DNA from: Clostridium celatum DSM 1785
GTDB lineage: Bacteria; Bacillota; Clostridia; Clostridiales; Clostridiaceae
Length of the DNA: 64,000 bases
Direction of reading: 5' to 3'
NCBI RefSeq assembly: GCF_000320405.1
Contig: NZ_KB291649.1
Coordinates: forward strand, 50,280 to 114,279
A model generated the notes under the pieces. The model saw nothing but the letters and a program-made list of their open reading frames with translations. It was not told where the DNA came from and did no database searches. This document shows, one piece after another, positions 1 through 8,478 of this stretch. Made by a program: the position numbers and the translations under genes. Numbering within the stretch: position 1 is the stretch's first letter; the number at the start of each line of letters is the position of its first letter.

Positions 1-78
1 TTTGTAGAATTCTTGTTCTCCTACTGAAAATATGAATTCGCTTCCGCAATCTCTGCATGTTATTGTCTTATCTGTCAT
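1..78 (-). CDS. Zinc-ribbon domain protein, N-terminal fragment
   Basis: This is a coding start that runs off the left edge of the window. Reading the minus strand from an ATG at 76-78 gives MTDKTITCRDCGSEF followed by a GEQEFYK stretch. A Cys-x-x-Cys pair next to a GEQEFY-type segment is typical of the small clostridial zinc-ribbon (zf-trcl-like) proteins of unknown function. A good ribosome-binding site (AGGAGGAATA) lies just upstream, which supports the start. Only 26 residues are visible, so the second half of the zinc site cannot be checked. A role in nucleic-acid or protein binding would be a guess. Confidence 0.75.
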   Translation of the reverse strand, partial: MTDKTITCRDCGSEFIFSVGEQEFYK

Positions 79-289
79 AAATATTCCTCCTAAAATTAAA
101 GATTCTAAATTGATATAATAATCTCTAATTTTTGAGAAACTATTTACCTAAATGAAACTTTCTTTGTTAGCAACTTTGCTACTCTCTTATAATAACATAG
201 TATTTATTTAATTACAACCTTTTTAAGATTATTTTTATAAATATTTTTAAATTGATACATTTTTTTCCATAATCGCACATTATTAACCT

Positions 290-1015
290 TTATTCAATCC
301 CAAATTTATTTTCTGAATTAAAATCATTAGGATACTTTTCTGAAATAATAAGCTTTTTATTTTTATCTACACCAGCATAAAAAACATCTTCAATATTTTT
401 TATATTTTTTCTTTTAAGTTCAGACTGTAACCAACTTTTATCTATACCTGCTATTTCAAGATTCTTATCTATTATTTTTCCATCAATTATAATATCATTT
501 ATTAAAGAAAAACTCTTTACCTTTAAATCCATATCATATGGAGTTATTGGCTTCTTATTAGATTTTATTAAAACCGATAATTGACCACTACTCTCCATAA
601 TTGCAAATTGTACATCCTCTAAACTAAAAACATCCTTTTCTCTTAACTTCATTATAAGCTCATTTATTGTAATCCTAAGTCTTTTCATATTTTTATCAAT
701 AATACGTCCATTTTCTATTAATATCAAAGTCTTAGCATTTATTATTCTTCTAGCTGTATAACTTTTTAAATTTAAATAACTAGTTACTATAGTTAACAAT
801 GTAAAAATTATTAATGCTATAATTCCCGAAAAAACTACATGATCTTTATCAATTATAATTTTAGCAATCATTGATCCCATAGAAACACTCATTGCAAAAT
901 CAAAAAAATTCATTTGTAAAATAATTTTAATACCAATTAATTTACTAAGAATCAGTGCTAAAATATATATTAAAATACATTTAATTATTGTGCTTAATAA
1001 TATAGTACTATACAT
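290..1015 (-). CDS. DUF421 / YetF-family membrane protein
   Basis: The 241-residue product has three hydrophobic segments in the first ~80 residues, followed by a soluble alpha/beta region containing ENGRI, KNMKRLRIT and ISSGQLSVL-like stretches (residues ~100-200). This is the layout of YetF/DUF421 proteins: an N-terminal membrane unit and a C-terminal soluble domain. In Bacillus, family members are linked to spore and membrane functions, but the biochemistry is poorly known. The start has an AAGGAGATTAATT ribosome-binding site. The gene stands alone. Stretches before and after it resemble each other (about 186-262 and 1155-1226), suggesting an old tandem duplication around this locus. The family assignment is fairly firm; the function is unknown. 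Confidence 0.8.
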   Translation of the reverse strand: MYSTILLSTIIKCILIYILALILSKLIGIKIILQMNFFDFAMSVSMGSMIAKIIIDKDHVVFSGIIALIIFTLLTIVTSYLNLKSYTARRIINAKTLILIENGRIIDKNMKRLRITINELIMKLREKDVFSLEDVQFAIMESSGQLSVLIKSNKKPITPYDMDLKVKSFSLINDIIIDGKIIDKNLEIAGIDKSWLQSELKRKNIKNIEDVFYAGVDKNKKLIISEKYPNDFNSENKFGIE

Positions 1016-1020
1016 TTAAA

Positions 1021-1601
1021 ATTAATCTCCTTATCTAAAATATAGTTATATTTTAAGTAAGTAAATTAATTTTATTCATAATAACCTCGTAAATTAAAAC
1101 CTCATTTACTTATGATGTGGTTCTCAGTATCAGTATTAAGTGATAAGTGAGCTTTTTCTTAATATAATATTTATTTAACTACAGCATTTTTAATTGTTTT
1201 TTGTATAATAATTTAAATTGATATAATATTAGTAAAAATTAAAATTTTTTAATCTTTTTAGTATAAACACTAATTGTCAAATACTTTATAAAAATTATTT
1301 AAACTTTAAACCAGATTGTACTGTATAATTTACATTTGTTTCTAAAAATGAAATGTAAATAATTAAAGTTTGATAATACTATTTACAGCAAGCATATTCT
1401 TAATAGTATTATTAAAATTTATAGTTTTACTTCTTGATAAAATATCAAAAAAAATAGTAGCCCCAACTCGTAATTGGAAACTACTGTTTTTTATTAAATA
1501 ACTTTAATGCTATCAACTGCCCAAACAACTAAAATGGTATATTAGGCAAATCAGAATATTTTTTTATTTTATTCTTGTGTATATATTCTACATAATTATG
1601 C
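1021..1601. other. 581-bp intergenic stretch with inverted repeats
   Basis: No credible gene is seen. The stretch holds the ribosome-binding site of the YetF-like gene, two AT-rich inverted repeats (arms AATTTACATTT/AAATGTAAAT near 1330-1360 and GATAATACTAT/ATAGTATTATT near 1371-1415), and the probable terminator of the SDR-AraC unit at 1449-1490. The repeats could be weak transcript ends or remnants of small elements. Confidence 0.5.
1449..1490 (-). terminator. Probable terminator of the SDR-AraC unit
   Basis: On the minus strand, AAACAGTAG and CTACTATTTT arms enclose an inner CCAA/TTGG pair, and the downstream arm is followed by a run of T. It lies about 110 bases past the AraC stop codon and would end a minus-strand transcript. 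The + strand also has a T-rich flank, so it may work both ways. Confidence 0.55.
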
Positions 1602-2639
1602 TTATAACAATTTCTTGTATTCACTCATACTTTTCCCTGTCCATACTGTAAATGCCCTAAGAAAAGAATTTAGCTCCTGATATCCAAGTAAATATGCTAT
1701 ATCACTTGTTGACATATCAGTGTTATTTATATAGTTAATAGCTAACATTTCACGTGTATTATTTAACTGTTTTTGAAAAGTTGTACCCTCATCTGAAAGC
1801 TTACGTTGTAATGTCCGCTTTGAAACTCCAAGTTTTAAAGCTACATCATCTATTCCAAACATTCCTCCAGGTAGAAGCTCCGTTAATGCAGTCCTTACAC
1901 GTGCTCCCATAGAAGTATCCACATCAAGCTCTGATAATCTTTTGGATAGCTCCGGTTTAAAATAATTCCACATAGATTCATCGTAACTAATAAAAGGTTT
2001 TTGAAGATCCTCCATATGGTATGATATTATGTTTCTTTCTCCTTTTTCTACACTTATACCTAAAAACGATTCAAAAGCTTTTGTTTTAACTGGTATTCTC
2101 ATTTCTACCTTTGCTGGTATTATTACTTCATTTGTGGCTCTTCTAATAATTTCAGTCAAGAAAACAAACTCTGTTTCCACAAGGAACTGTGGTAACTCAT
2201 AATTTCCATCCTCTGTTGTATATTCAACAGACATAATACCATCCTTTTCTATTAAAAGCATTACCATTGGACCAATTAGTTTCTTATACTTTGAAAGTCG
2301 TTCTAAACATCTAACTCCATTCTTACTGCAATAAGCTGCAAAGATAGGTGGTGAAAAACATTCAATATTATCCATACTTGCCATCTTAACTGGCACTTCT
2401 GAATTTTCAATAAAACCACCCACTACCTCCATAAACTTAAAATACTCTTTCTGTAACATAGTACTGGACTTTTTACTAAATAAATCTTCTGGTAATTCTG
2501 CTTTTCTTAATACTTCTTCCATGTTAATTCCGTAATGTTTAAATAAATCAACATATTTTCCCTCCAGTATAAACCTTCTCAAAATATCACATCCAATATT
2601 ATTTTTTTGCACTTCCTGCAATCTGTTGACTATATACAA
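1602..2639 (-). CDS. AraC-family regulator with arabinose-bd-type sensor domain
   Basis: The product is a transcription factor of up to 345 residues. The N-terminal ~200 residues match the all-alpha/beta sensor of the OruR-like AraC group (LFKHYGINMEEVLRKAELP near the start). The last ~90 residues are the double helix-turn-helix DNA-binding domain (DVALKLGVSKRTLQRKL and SDIAYLLGYQELNSFLRAF). The gene lies directly downstream of the SDR gene and probably regulates it or a linked pathway. The start is uncertain: the longest frame begins at a TTG (2637-2639) inside what should be the SDR coding end. A GGAGGG at 2560-2565 precedes an ATG (2552-2554) that is in another frame. The real start is probably one of the TTG codons a little downstream of 2639. 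Confidence 0.8.
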   Translation of the reverse strand: MYIVNRLQEVQKNNIGCDILRRFILEGKYVDLFKHYGINMEEVLRKAELPEDLFSKKSSTMLQKEYFKFMEVVGGFIENSEVPVKMASMDNIECFSPPIFAAYCSKNGVRCLERLSKYKKLIGPMVMLLIEKDGIMSVEYTTEDGNYELPQFLVETEFVFLTEIIRRATNEVIIPAKVEMRIPVKTKAFESFLGISVEKGERNIISYHMEDLQKPFISYDESMWNYFKPELSKRLSELDVDTSMGARVRTALTELLPGGMFGIDDVALKLGVSKRTLQRKLSDEGTTFQKQLNNTREMLAINYINNTDMSTSDIAYLLGYQELNSFLRAFTVWTGKSMSEYKKLL

Positions 2640-2663
2640 AATCTAGCATTGCTTTTTTAGGCA

Positions 2664-3395
2664 TTATTGGTGCAGAGACATAAATATTTTTTGCCATCCT
2701 GGTAATCCTGATATTACATTTAACTTACCAGATAACATTCCATTATAACCATCTCTTGCAACAGTATCAGGAGAAACAGCATTAGAAAATAATTTTGTAT
2801 CTTGTAATCCTCCTGTTTTAGCAAATCCTGTTTCCATCGCTCCTGGCATTAATGCTGTAACAGTAACTCCAGTTCCCTTTAATTCTCTCCAAAGTGAATT
2901 AGACCAACTTGTAACATATGACTTTGTTCCATAATAAACAGCTTGTAGCGGTCCTGGGATTATTGCTGCTGTAGAAGATACATTCAATACTTTACCACTA
3001 CCACGCTTAACAAAGTCAGGAAGAAACAACTTACAAAGTCTTGTTGGTGCTTCAATATTTACTGCTATCATAGACATATCCTGTGACATACTTCTATCCC
3101 TTGTAAAATCACCTTGTCCACCAAAACCAGCATTATTTATTAAATAATCAACTGTCCATCCATTTTCTCTACATGTATTATATATTTTTTCTGCCGCATC
3201 TAACTTAGATAGATCCACTGCTATTGTATGTACTATAACTTCATATTTCTTTTCAATTTCTTTCTTTTGCCTATCCAGTTTTGATTGATTTCTTCCTACC
3301 AGAATTAGTTCTCCACCCTTAGATGCATGAATATTAGCAAAACAAGTTCCAAGACCTCCGTAAGATCCTGTAATTAATGCTACTTTATTTTTCAT
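2664..3395 (-). CDS. Short-chain dehydrogenase/reductase, C-terminus lost by a frameshift
   Basis: An NAD(P)-dependent oxidoreductase of the classical SDR type. The start is ATG 3393-3395 (MKNKVALITGSYGGLGT), preceded by AAAGGGGAATG; this drops 37 hydrophobic residues of the longer frame that lack family similarity. TGSYGGLG is the cofactor-binding glycine motif (TGxxxGxG), NNAGFGG the structural NNAG motif, and YYGTK the catalytic YxxxK with the preceding SSTAA serine. The frame stops after GWQKIFMSLHQ. In the +1 frame the DNA continues with APIMPKKAMLDFVYSQQ and stops at 2599-2601, which looks like the genuine family C-terminus. One base is therefore probably missing near 2672. The catalytic core is intact; the substrate is unknown. 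Confidence 0.85.
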   Translation of the reverse strand: MKNKVALITGSYGGLGTCFANIHASKGGELILVGRNQSKLDRQKKEIEKKYEVIVHTIAVDLSKLDAAEKIYNTCRENGWTVDYLINNAGFGGQGDFTRDRSMSQDMSMIAVNIEAPTRLCKLFLPDFVKRGSGKVLNVSSTAAIIPGPLQAVYYGTKSYVTSWSNSLWRELKGTGVTVTALMPGAMETGFAKTGGLQDTKLFSNAVSPDTVARDGYNGMLSGKLNVISGLPGWQKIFMSLHQ

Positions 3396-3587
3396 AATAA
3401 CATTCCCCTTTCCTACTTTGCATTTAACTGATAGTAATAATATAACCAAACAGCATTTTAATATGAACATCATTATGCGCCAAATTATCATTAGCTTATG
3501 CCACATTTCATCTTATATTTAAAAATAAAATTCTAGTAATTTTCTCTTTTCTTAATATAAACATTTATATAAAAATCAATTTATTAT

Positions 3588-3627
3588 ATAATTCTTAAGG
3601 TACTATACAGATTCCCTTAAGAATTAT
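3588..3627. repeat. 13-bp inverted repeat
   Basis: Perfect arms ATAATTCTTAAGG and CCTTAAGAATTAT are separated by 14 bases. It lies upstream of the SDR gene. It could be a regulator site, a transcript end for an unseen + strand RNA, or an element end. The T-run on either side is weak, so a terminator role is not certain. Confidence 0.5.
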
Positions 3628-3917
3628 ATTGTTTTAGTTTCTAAAATACATGTACAATTTTTTTAATAAATATTATATCCTTATTTTCGATACCTCTTCA
3701 TTAAAATCACATACTATTAAATTCTCAGCTAAATGTATAGTAAAAAATATATTATTTATATTTATGCTTTTCTATCACTTATAAACTATTTTTCTTTTAT
3801 ATATCATATTTTTCATAATGCTGTCCTACTTTTGGCTATTAAAGTTGGCCTACGAAATCTACTTTAATATTGACAAAAGGAGTTTTTTCCATACTTACCG
3901 CTTAAGCTAATTGAACA

Positions 3918-3941
3918 CACTTGCATAGCAAGTGGTTTTTT
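3918..3941 (+). terminator. Orphan + strand terminator-like hairpin
   Basis: CACTTGC-ATA-GCAAGTG is a perfect 7-bp stem followed by G and six T, the form of an intrinsic terminator reading rightwards. No + strand gene precedes it. The upstream GC-richer stretch contains AAAAGGAG but no open frame that I can support. Confidence 0.5.
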
Positions 3942-3946
3942 AAATA

Positions 3947-3985
3947 CAAAAAACACCATCAGTATTTATACTGATGGTGTTTTTT
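3947..3985 (-). terminator. Terminator of the purine operon
   Basis: The arms AAACACCATCAG and CTGATGGTGTTT form a strong stem with T-runs on both sides. It sits 9 bases beyond the purD stop codon and therefore ends the purL-to-purD transcript. It is symmetrical enough to stop + strand transcription as well. Confidence 0.85.
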
Positions 3986-3993
3986 CACATATA

Positions 3994-5232
3994 TTATATA
4001 TCTCTTCTAAAATATTTTCCTTCAAAATTAACCATTTCAGTTAACTTATAAGCTTCTTCTCTAGCTTCCTGAATACTTCTACCTCTTCCAACAACAGATA
4101 AAACTCTTCCACCACTAGTTCTTAAAACTCCATCAACTAATTGAGCTCCAGCTAAGAACACTTTATCCTTAATACTTTCATCAATAGTTATTTCAAATCC
4201 TTTTTCAAAAGTTCCTGGATATCCCTTAGAAGCTAAAACCACATTAACACAAGCTCCATCATACCATTTAACTTCTACTTCATGTAATCTGCCCTCTAAA
4301 GCTGCTTCTACTAAATCTACTAAATCACTTTCCATTAAAGTTAATACTGATTGTGTTTCTGGATCTCCCATTCTTACATTATATTCTAAAAGGTAAGTTC
4401 CCTTCTTTGTTATCATTAATCCAAAGAATATAATTCCTTTAAAATCAAAGCCTTCTTCTTGAATTCCTTTTAAAGTATTAGCTACTATGTTTTCTTCAAA
4501 ATCCTTCATTACATCTTCAGTAACAAATGGGTTTGGTGCTAAAACTCCCATACCTCCAGTATTTGGTCCTTTATCTCCATCAAAGATTTGCTTATGGTCT
4601 TTTCCTGAAATAAAAGGTATTAAAGTTTTACCATCAGTAATTGAAAGAATTGAAGCTTCTACACCTTCAAGGAATTCTTCAATAACAACTTTTTGTCCAG
4701 CTCCCTTAAATATATCTGAAATCATAAAATCATCAATAGTTTTCATAGCTTCTTCTTTAGTTTCTGCAATTACAACACCTTTACCAGCTGCTAATCCATC
4801 AGCTTTAATAACTATTGGATATTCACAGTTTTCTAAATAACCTTTAGCTTCATCACATTCTGTGAAAGTTCCATATTGAGCAGTTTTAACTCCATACTTC
4901 TTCATGAAATCCTTAGAGAAAGCTTTACTTCCTTCTAATTGAGCTCCCTTGCTATCAGGACCAAAACATCTCAATCCTGCAGCTTTAAATTTATCTGTTA
5001 TACCTTTTGTTAGTGGATCTTCTGGTCCAACAAAAGTTAACTCTATATTATTTTCTCTTGCAAATACCACTAATTCATCTATATCAGTGATATTAACATT
5101 TTCACATTTATTTTCAATTGCAGTTCCACCATTACCAGGTGCTACAAATATCTTACTAACTCTTTCACTCTTAGCTAATTTCCAAGCAATAGCATGCTCT
5201 CTTCCACCAGAACCAACTAATAATACTTTCAT
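3994..5232 (-). CDS. purD: Phosphoribosylamine-glycine ligase
   Basis: GAR synthetase, the ATP-grasp enzyme that joins glycine to phosphoribosylamine in step 2 of purine synthesis. At 412 residues it has the usual length. The N-terminal MKVLLVGSGGREHAIAW and the PGNGG segment (residues ~32-37) form the phosphoribosylamine-binding domain. The ATP-grasp core follows, with IKADGLAAGKGV (~145), DHKQIFDGDKGPNTGGMG (~213) and EYNVRMGDPE (~285). The start has GAAGGAGGATTTTGT upstream. It is the last gene of the pur operon, 125 bases after purH, and a strong terminator follows. Those 125 bases hold a large hairpin, so purD expression may be set apart from the rest of the operon. Confidence 0.97.
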   Translation of the reverse strand: MKVLLVGSGGREHAIAWKLAKSERVSKIFVAPGNGGTAIENKCENVNITDIDELVVFARENNIELTFVGPEDPLTKGITDKFKAAGLRCFGPDSKGAQLEGSKAFSKDFMKKYGVKTAQYGTFTECDEAKGYLENCEYPIVIKADGLAAGKGVVIAETKEEAMKTIDDFMISDIFKGAGQKVVIEEFLEGVEASILSITDGKTLIPFISGKDHKQIFDGDKGPNTGGMGVLAPNPFVTEDVMKDFEENIVANTLKGIQEEGFDFKGIIFFGLMITKKGTYLLEYNVRMGDPETQSVLTLMESDLVDLVEAALEGRLHEVEVKWYDGACVNVVLASKGYPGTFEKGFEITIDESIKDKVFLAGAQLVDGVLRTSGGRVLSVVGRGRSIQEAREEAYKLTEMVNFEGKYFRRDI

Positions 5233-5357
5233 ACAAAATCCTCCTTCTATCCGCCCGCAGGGTCACTCCATTTTTTTACAATATATCTCTATACAAGTAA
5301 CTGCCTCAAAAATCACCAACTGTTAATAATTGGTCTGACCCCTGAGGCAGTTTTTTT
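5233..5357. repeat. Structured spacer between purH and purD, REP-like hairpin
   Basis: The 10-bp arms AACTGCCTCA (5299-5308) and TGAGGCAGTT (5343-5352) enclose a loop with a CCAA/TTGG pair and the palindrome GGTCTGACC. Seven T follow on the + strand, so the hairpin has a terminator shape antisense to the operon. On the minus strand the GGGGTCAGACC motif resembles motifs I associate with REP/RAYT-type repeats. A TGACCC further towards purD could pair with the GGGTCA. It may be a repeat-derived processing or attenuation element. The RAYT link is from memory and unverified. Confidence 0.5.
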
Positions 5358-6863
5358 CTAGTGTTTGAAGTGTCTTATTCCTGTGAATACCATTGCTATT
5401 CCATGTTCGTTACAAGCATCAATTGATTCTTGGTCTCTCATTGAACCACCTGGTTGAATTATTGCTTTAATTCCATGCTTAGAACATTCATCAACTATAT
5501 CTCTGAATGGGAAGAATGCATCTGAAGCTAGTATTGTTGCCCCTTCACCTCTTCTTAAAGCATCCATTGTTGGCCAAATTCTATTAACTTGTCCTCCACC
5601 GATTCCTACAGCAACACCATCTTTAACTGTAACTATAGCATTTGATTTAACGTATTTAACTACTTTCATACCAAATACCAAATCTCTCATTTCTTCTTCA
5701 GTTGGCGCTTTTTCTGTAACAACCTTTAATTCTTCTAAAAGCTTAGTATCTTCTTCTTGTACTAAAATTCCTCCATCAACTGTTACCATGAATTTCTTAT
5801 CACATGGCTTAACGTTGCATCTAATTACTCTTAAGTTCTTCTTAGTTCTTAAAACTTCTAATGCATCTTCATCAAACTCTGGAGCTGCAACTACTTCTAA
5901 GAATATTTTTACCATTTCTTCTGCTGTAGCTTTATCAATTTTCTTATTGATAGCAACTATTCCACCAAAGATAGAAGTTGGATCTACGTCATGTGCTTTA
6001 GTGTAAGCTTCTAAAGCAGTTTCACCTATTGCAACACCACATGGAGTATTATGTTTTAATGCACAACAAGCTGTTTCTTCAAATTCATTAGCAACTTTCC
6101 AAGCAATATCTAAATCCTTTATATTATTATAAGAAAGTTCTTTACCATTTAATACTTCAAAGTCATTCATACCACCATCAAATTCATTTGAAACATAGTA
6201 TGCAGCACTTTGATGTGGATTTTCACCGTATCTTAAGCTTTGCTTTTTCTTATATGAAACTGAAAGATATTCTGGATATTCTTCTTCATCAGCTAACATA
6301 AAGTTAGAAATTGCTGCATCATATGCACTCATTAAATTAAATACTTTACCAGCTAACTTCTTTCTTAACTTATAGCTAACATCTCCTGTTTCTTTAATTT
6401 CTGCCATTACAGCTTCGTAATCAGAAACATCACTTATAACAACAACATCTTGGAAGTTCTTAGCTGCTGCTCTTAACATTGTTGGACCACCAATATCTAT
6501 AAATTCAACTTTTTCTTCAAAACTTAAATCTTCTCTTACTTTTTCAAAGAAAGGATATAAATTAACTATAACCATATCTATAGTTTCAATATTTCTTTCT
6601 TTTATAGTATTCATATGCTCAGCATTTCCTCTTATAGCAAGTATTCCTGCATGAATAATTGGGTGAAGAGTTTTAACTCTTCCATCTAGCATTTCTGGAA
6701 AGTTAGTAACTTCATTAACTTCTGTTACAGCAACTCCATTTTCCTTTAAGTGCTTATAAGTTCCTCCTGTTGAAATAACTTCAACACCTTGCTCTGCTAA
6801 AAACTTTGAGAAATCTAAAATTCCAGTCTTATCAAATACACTAATTAATGCTCTTTTAATCAT
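5358..6863 (-). CDS. purH: Bifunctional AICAR formyltransferase / IMP cyclohydrolase
   Basis: Catalyses the last two steps of IMP synthesis. The 501-residue product has the MGS-like cyclohydrolase domain at residues 1-~190 ([12 protein letters not shown] at the start, STGGTYKHL, and the DGRVKTLHP motif near residue 60). The AICAR transformylase domain follows ([14 protein letters not shown] near 210, [11 protein letters not shown] near 265). The C-terminal [17 protein letters not shown] stretch is characteristic. The start ATG is preceded by AGGGAGGATTTTTAC. It lies 13 bases after the purN stop, so the two are probably translationally coupled. Nothing unusual was seen in the sequence. Confidence 0.97.
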   Translation of the reverse strand: MIKRALISVFDKTGILDFSKFLAEQGVEVISTGGTYKHLKENGVAVTEVNEVTNFPEMLDGRVKTLHPIIHAGILAIRGNAEHMNTIKERNIETIDMVIVNLYPFFEKVREDLSFEEKVEFIDIGGPTMLRAAAKNFQDVVVISDVSDYEAVMAEIKETGDVSYKLRKKLAGKVFNLMSAYDAAISNFMLADEEEYPEYLSVSYKKKQSLRYGENPHQSAAYYVSNEFDGGMNDFEVLNGKELSYNNIKDLDIAWKVANEFEETACCALKHNTPCGVAIGETALEAYTKAHDVDPTSIFGGIVAINKKIDKATAEEMVKIFLEVVAAPEFDEDALEVLRTKKNLRVIRCNVKPCDKKFMVTVDGGILVQEEDTKLLEELKVVTEKAPTEEEMRDLVFGMKVVKYVKSNAIVTVKDGVAVGIGGGQVNRIWPTMDALRRGEGATILASDAFFPFRDIVDECSKHGIKAIIQPGGSMRDQESIDACNEHGIAMVFTGIRHFKH

Positions 6864-6876
6864 GTAAAAATCCTCC

Positions 6877-7479
6877 CTATTTTAAAATATTTACTCTACC
6901 ATCTATAATCTCAATCTTACCTCTGCTAAATAAATCAATAGCTCTAGGTAATAATTTATGTTCTTCCACCAAAACTCTCTTTTGTATATCTTCTGCAGTA
7001 TCTTTAAAATATACTGGTACTACTTCTTGAAGAATTATTGATCCCCCATCAACTTCTTCATTAACAAAGTGAACTGTACATCCTGTAAATTTAACTCCTG
7101 ACTTTCTTACTGCATTGTGTACATGCATTCCATACATCTTATCCCCACAAAAACTTGGTATAAGTGATGGATGGATATTAATTATCTTATCTTTAAATTC
7201 TTTCAATATTTCCCCATCTAATATTGAAAGATATCCAGCTAAAACTATTAAATCAACTTTTCCTTTTGTTAATTCTAATATTTTATTAGAAGTTTCATTT
7301 CCATACTCTTTTCTTGAAACAACATGTATAGGAATCCCTGCATTTTTAGCTCTTTCTAACCCATAAATGCCATCTTTACTTCCAATAACCATTTCAACCT
7401 TAAAAGAATCTTGTCCATAATCTAAAATTGATTGGAGGTTTGATCCTCCACCAGATACAAGTACTGCTACTTTAAGCAA
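6877..7479 (-). CDS. purN: Phosphoribosylglycinamide formyltransferase
   Basis: Folate-dependent GAR transformylase, step 3 of purine synthesis. At 200 residues it has the PurN length. [13 protein letters not shown] near the N-terminus is the phosphate-binding motif. [21 protein letters not shown] (split around NIHPSLIP, residues ~100-120) carries the catalytic Asn and His, and [14 protein letters not shown] carries the catalytic Asp. The start is TTG at 7477-7479, with GGAGG about 9 bases upstream. The 13-base overlap with the end of purM indicates translational coupling. No in-frame ATG exists before the conserved N-terminus, so the TTG start is well supported. No formate-dependent PurT is visible here. 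Confidence 0.96.
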   Translation of the reverse strand: MLKVAVLVSGGGSNLQSILDYGQDSFKVEMVIGSKDGIYGLERAKNAGIPIHVVSRKEYGNETSNKILELTKGKVDLIVLAGYLSILDGEILKEFKDKIINIHPSLIPSFCGDKMYGMHVHNAVRKSGVKFTGCTVHFVNEEVDGGSIILQEVVPVYFKDTAEDIQKRVLVEEHKLLPRAIDLFSRGKIEIIDGRVNILK

Positions 7480-8468
7480 ACTCCTTCACCTCCAGCTGTT
7501 ACAACACCAATTTCATAAGCTTTTTCACCTAATTCAATAAGTTCTTTAATAACAGCATCAACATCTTTTTCATCAACGCATAATACAAAACCAATTCCCA
7601 TATTAAATGTGTTATACATATGATCTCTATTTACACCTTTGTTAATCATATCTTCAAATATTGATGGTAATGGATAGCTGTCCTTTCTTATTTCAGCAGT
7701 TAATTCAGATCCATTAAACATTCTTGGAACATTTTCAATAAATCCTCCACCTGTTATATGAGACATCCCCTTAATATCAAACTTTTCAATTAATCTTAAT
7801 ATTGGTTTAACATATATCTTTGTTGGAGTTATTAATGTCTTCCAAACTTCTTCTCCATTAAATTCTTCATTTAAGTCTGTATATAATTTTCTAACTAAAG
7901 AGAACCCATTTGAATGTACTCCTGATGAAGCAATACCAATTAGCTTATCTCCCGGTTTAATATTTTTTCCGTTTATTATTTTATCTTTATCAACAATTCC
8001 TACTGCAAACCCTGCAATATCGTATTCCCCTTCTTTATAAAATCCAGGCATTTCAGCAGTTTCTCCACCAACTAAAGCACAATCTGACATTACACATCCA
8101 TCTGAAACACCTTTAACTAAATCTGCAGCAACTTCTGCTTCTAGCTTTCCACAAGCTATATAATCTAAGAAGAATAATGGCTTAGCTCCATGACATAAAA
8201 TATCATTTACACACATAGCTACACAGTCAATTCCAACTGTATCATATTTCTTAGTTTTGAATGCTAATTCAAGCTTAGTTCCAACACCATCTGTACCTGA
8301 AACTAAAACTGGTTTCTTATAACCTTCTGGTAATTCAACCATTCCAGCAAAACTTCCAAGTCCATTTAAAACATATTCGCTCATTGTTCTTTGTGCATAT
8401 TCTTTTATAAGCTTTACTGATTTGTAACCTTCTTCTATATTAACTCCTGCGTCTTTATAAGTTATCAT
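7467..8468 (-). CDS. purM: Phosphoribosylformylglycinamidine cyclo-ligase
   Basis: AIR synthetase, step 5 of purine synthesis, which closes the imidazole ring with ATP. At 333 residues it is the expected size for the AIRS/PurM superfamily. Recognisable segments are YKDAGVNIEEG at the N-terminus, VSGTDGVGTKLELA (~57), GIDCVAMCVNDILCHGA (~82), ALVGGETAEMPG (~132) and SGVHSNGFSLVRK (~182). The glycine-rich HITGGGFIEN lies near 238. The start has AAAGGTAGGTAATTTAC upstream. The gene overlaps purN by 13 bases and follows purF by 10 bases. Confidence 0.97.
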   Translation of the reverse strand: MITYKDAGVNIEEGYKSVKLIKEYAQRTMSEYVLNGLGSFAGMVELPEGYKKPVLVSGTDGVGTKLELAFKTKKYDTVGIDCVAMCVNDILCHGAKPLFFLDYIACGKLEAEVAADLVKGVSDGCVMSDCALVGGETAEMPGFYKEGEYDIAGFAVGIVDKDKIINGKNIKPGDKLIGIASSGVHSNGFSLVRKLYTDLNEEFNGEEVWKTLITPTKIYVKPILRLIEKFDIKGMSHITGGGFIENVPRMFNGSELTAEIRKDSYPLPSIFEDMINKGVNRDHMYNTFNMGIGFVLCVDEKDVDAVIKELIELGEKAYEIGVVTAGGEGVCLK

Positions 8469-8478
8469 TGTAAATTAC

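Larger units (their letters stand above)
3396..3993. other. 598-bp intergenic region between the SDR gene and purD
   Basis: No gene was recognised. From right to left it holds the purD terminator (3947-3985), a short + strand terminator-like hairpin (3918-3941), and a locally GC-richer stretch (~3820-3915, with GGCTATTAAAGTTGGCCTACG) that differs from the surrounding AT-rich DNA and may be the remnant of an inserted element. It also holds a 13-bp inverted repeat, ATAATTCTTAAGG/CCTTAAGAATTAT, at 3588-3627. Confidence 0.5.

Noticed and set aside
4487-5326. Open frames on the + strand opposite purD
   Set aside because: Antisense shadows of a highly conserved gene; no ribosome-binding sites or family similarity.
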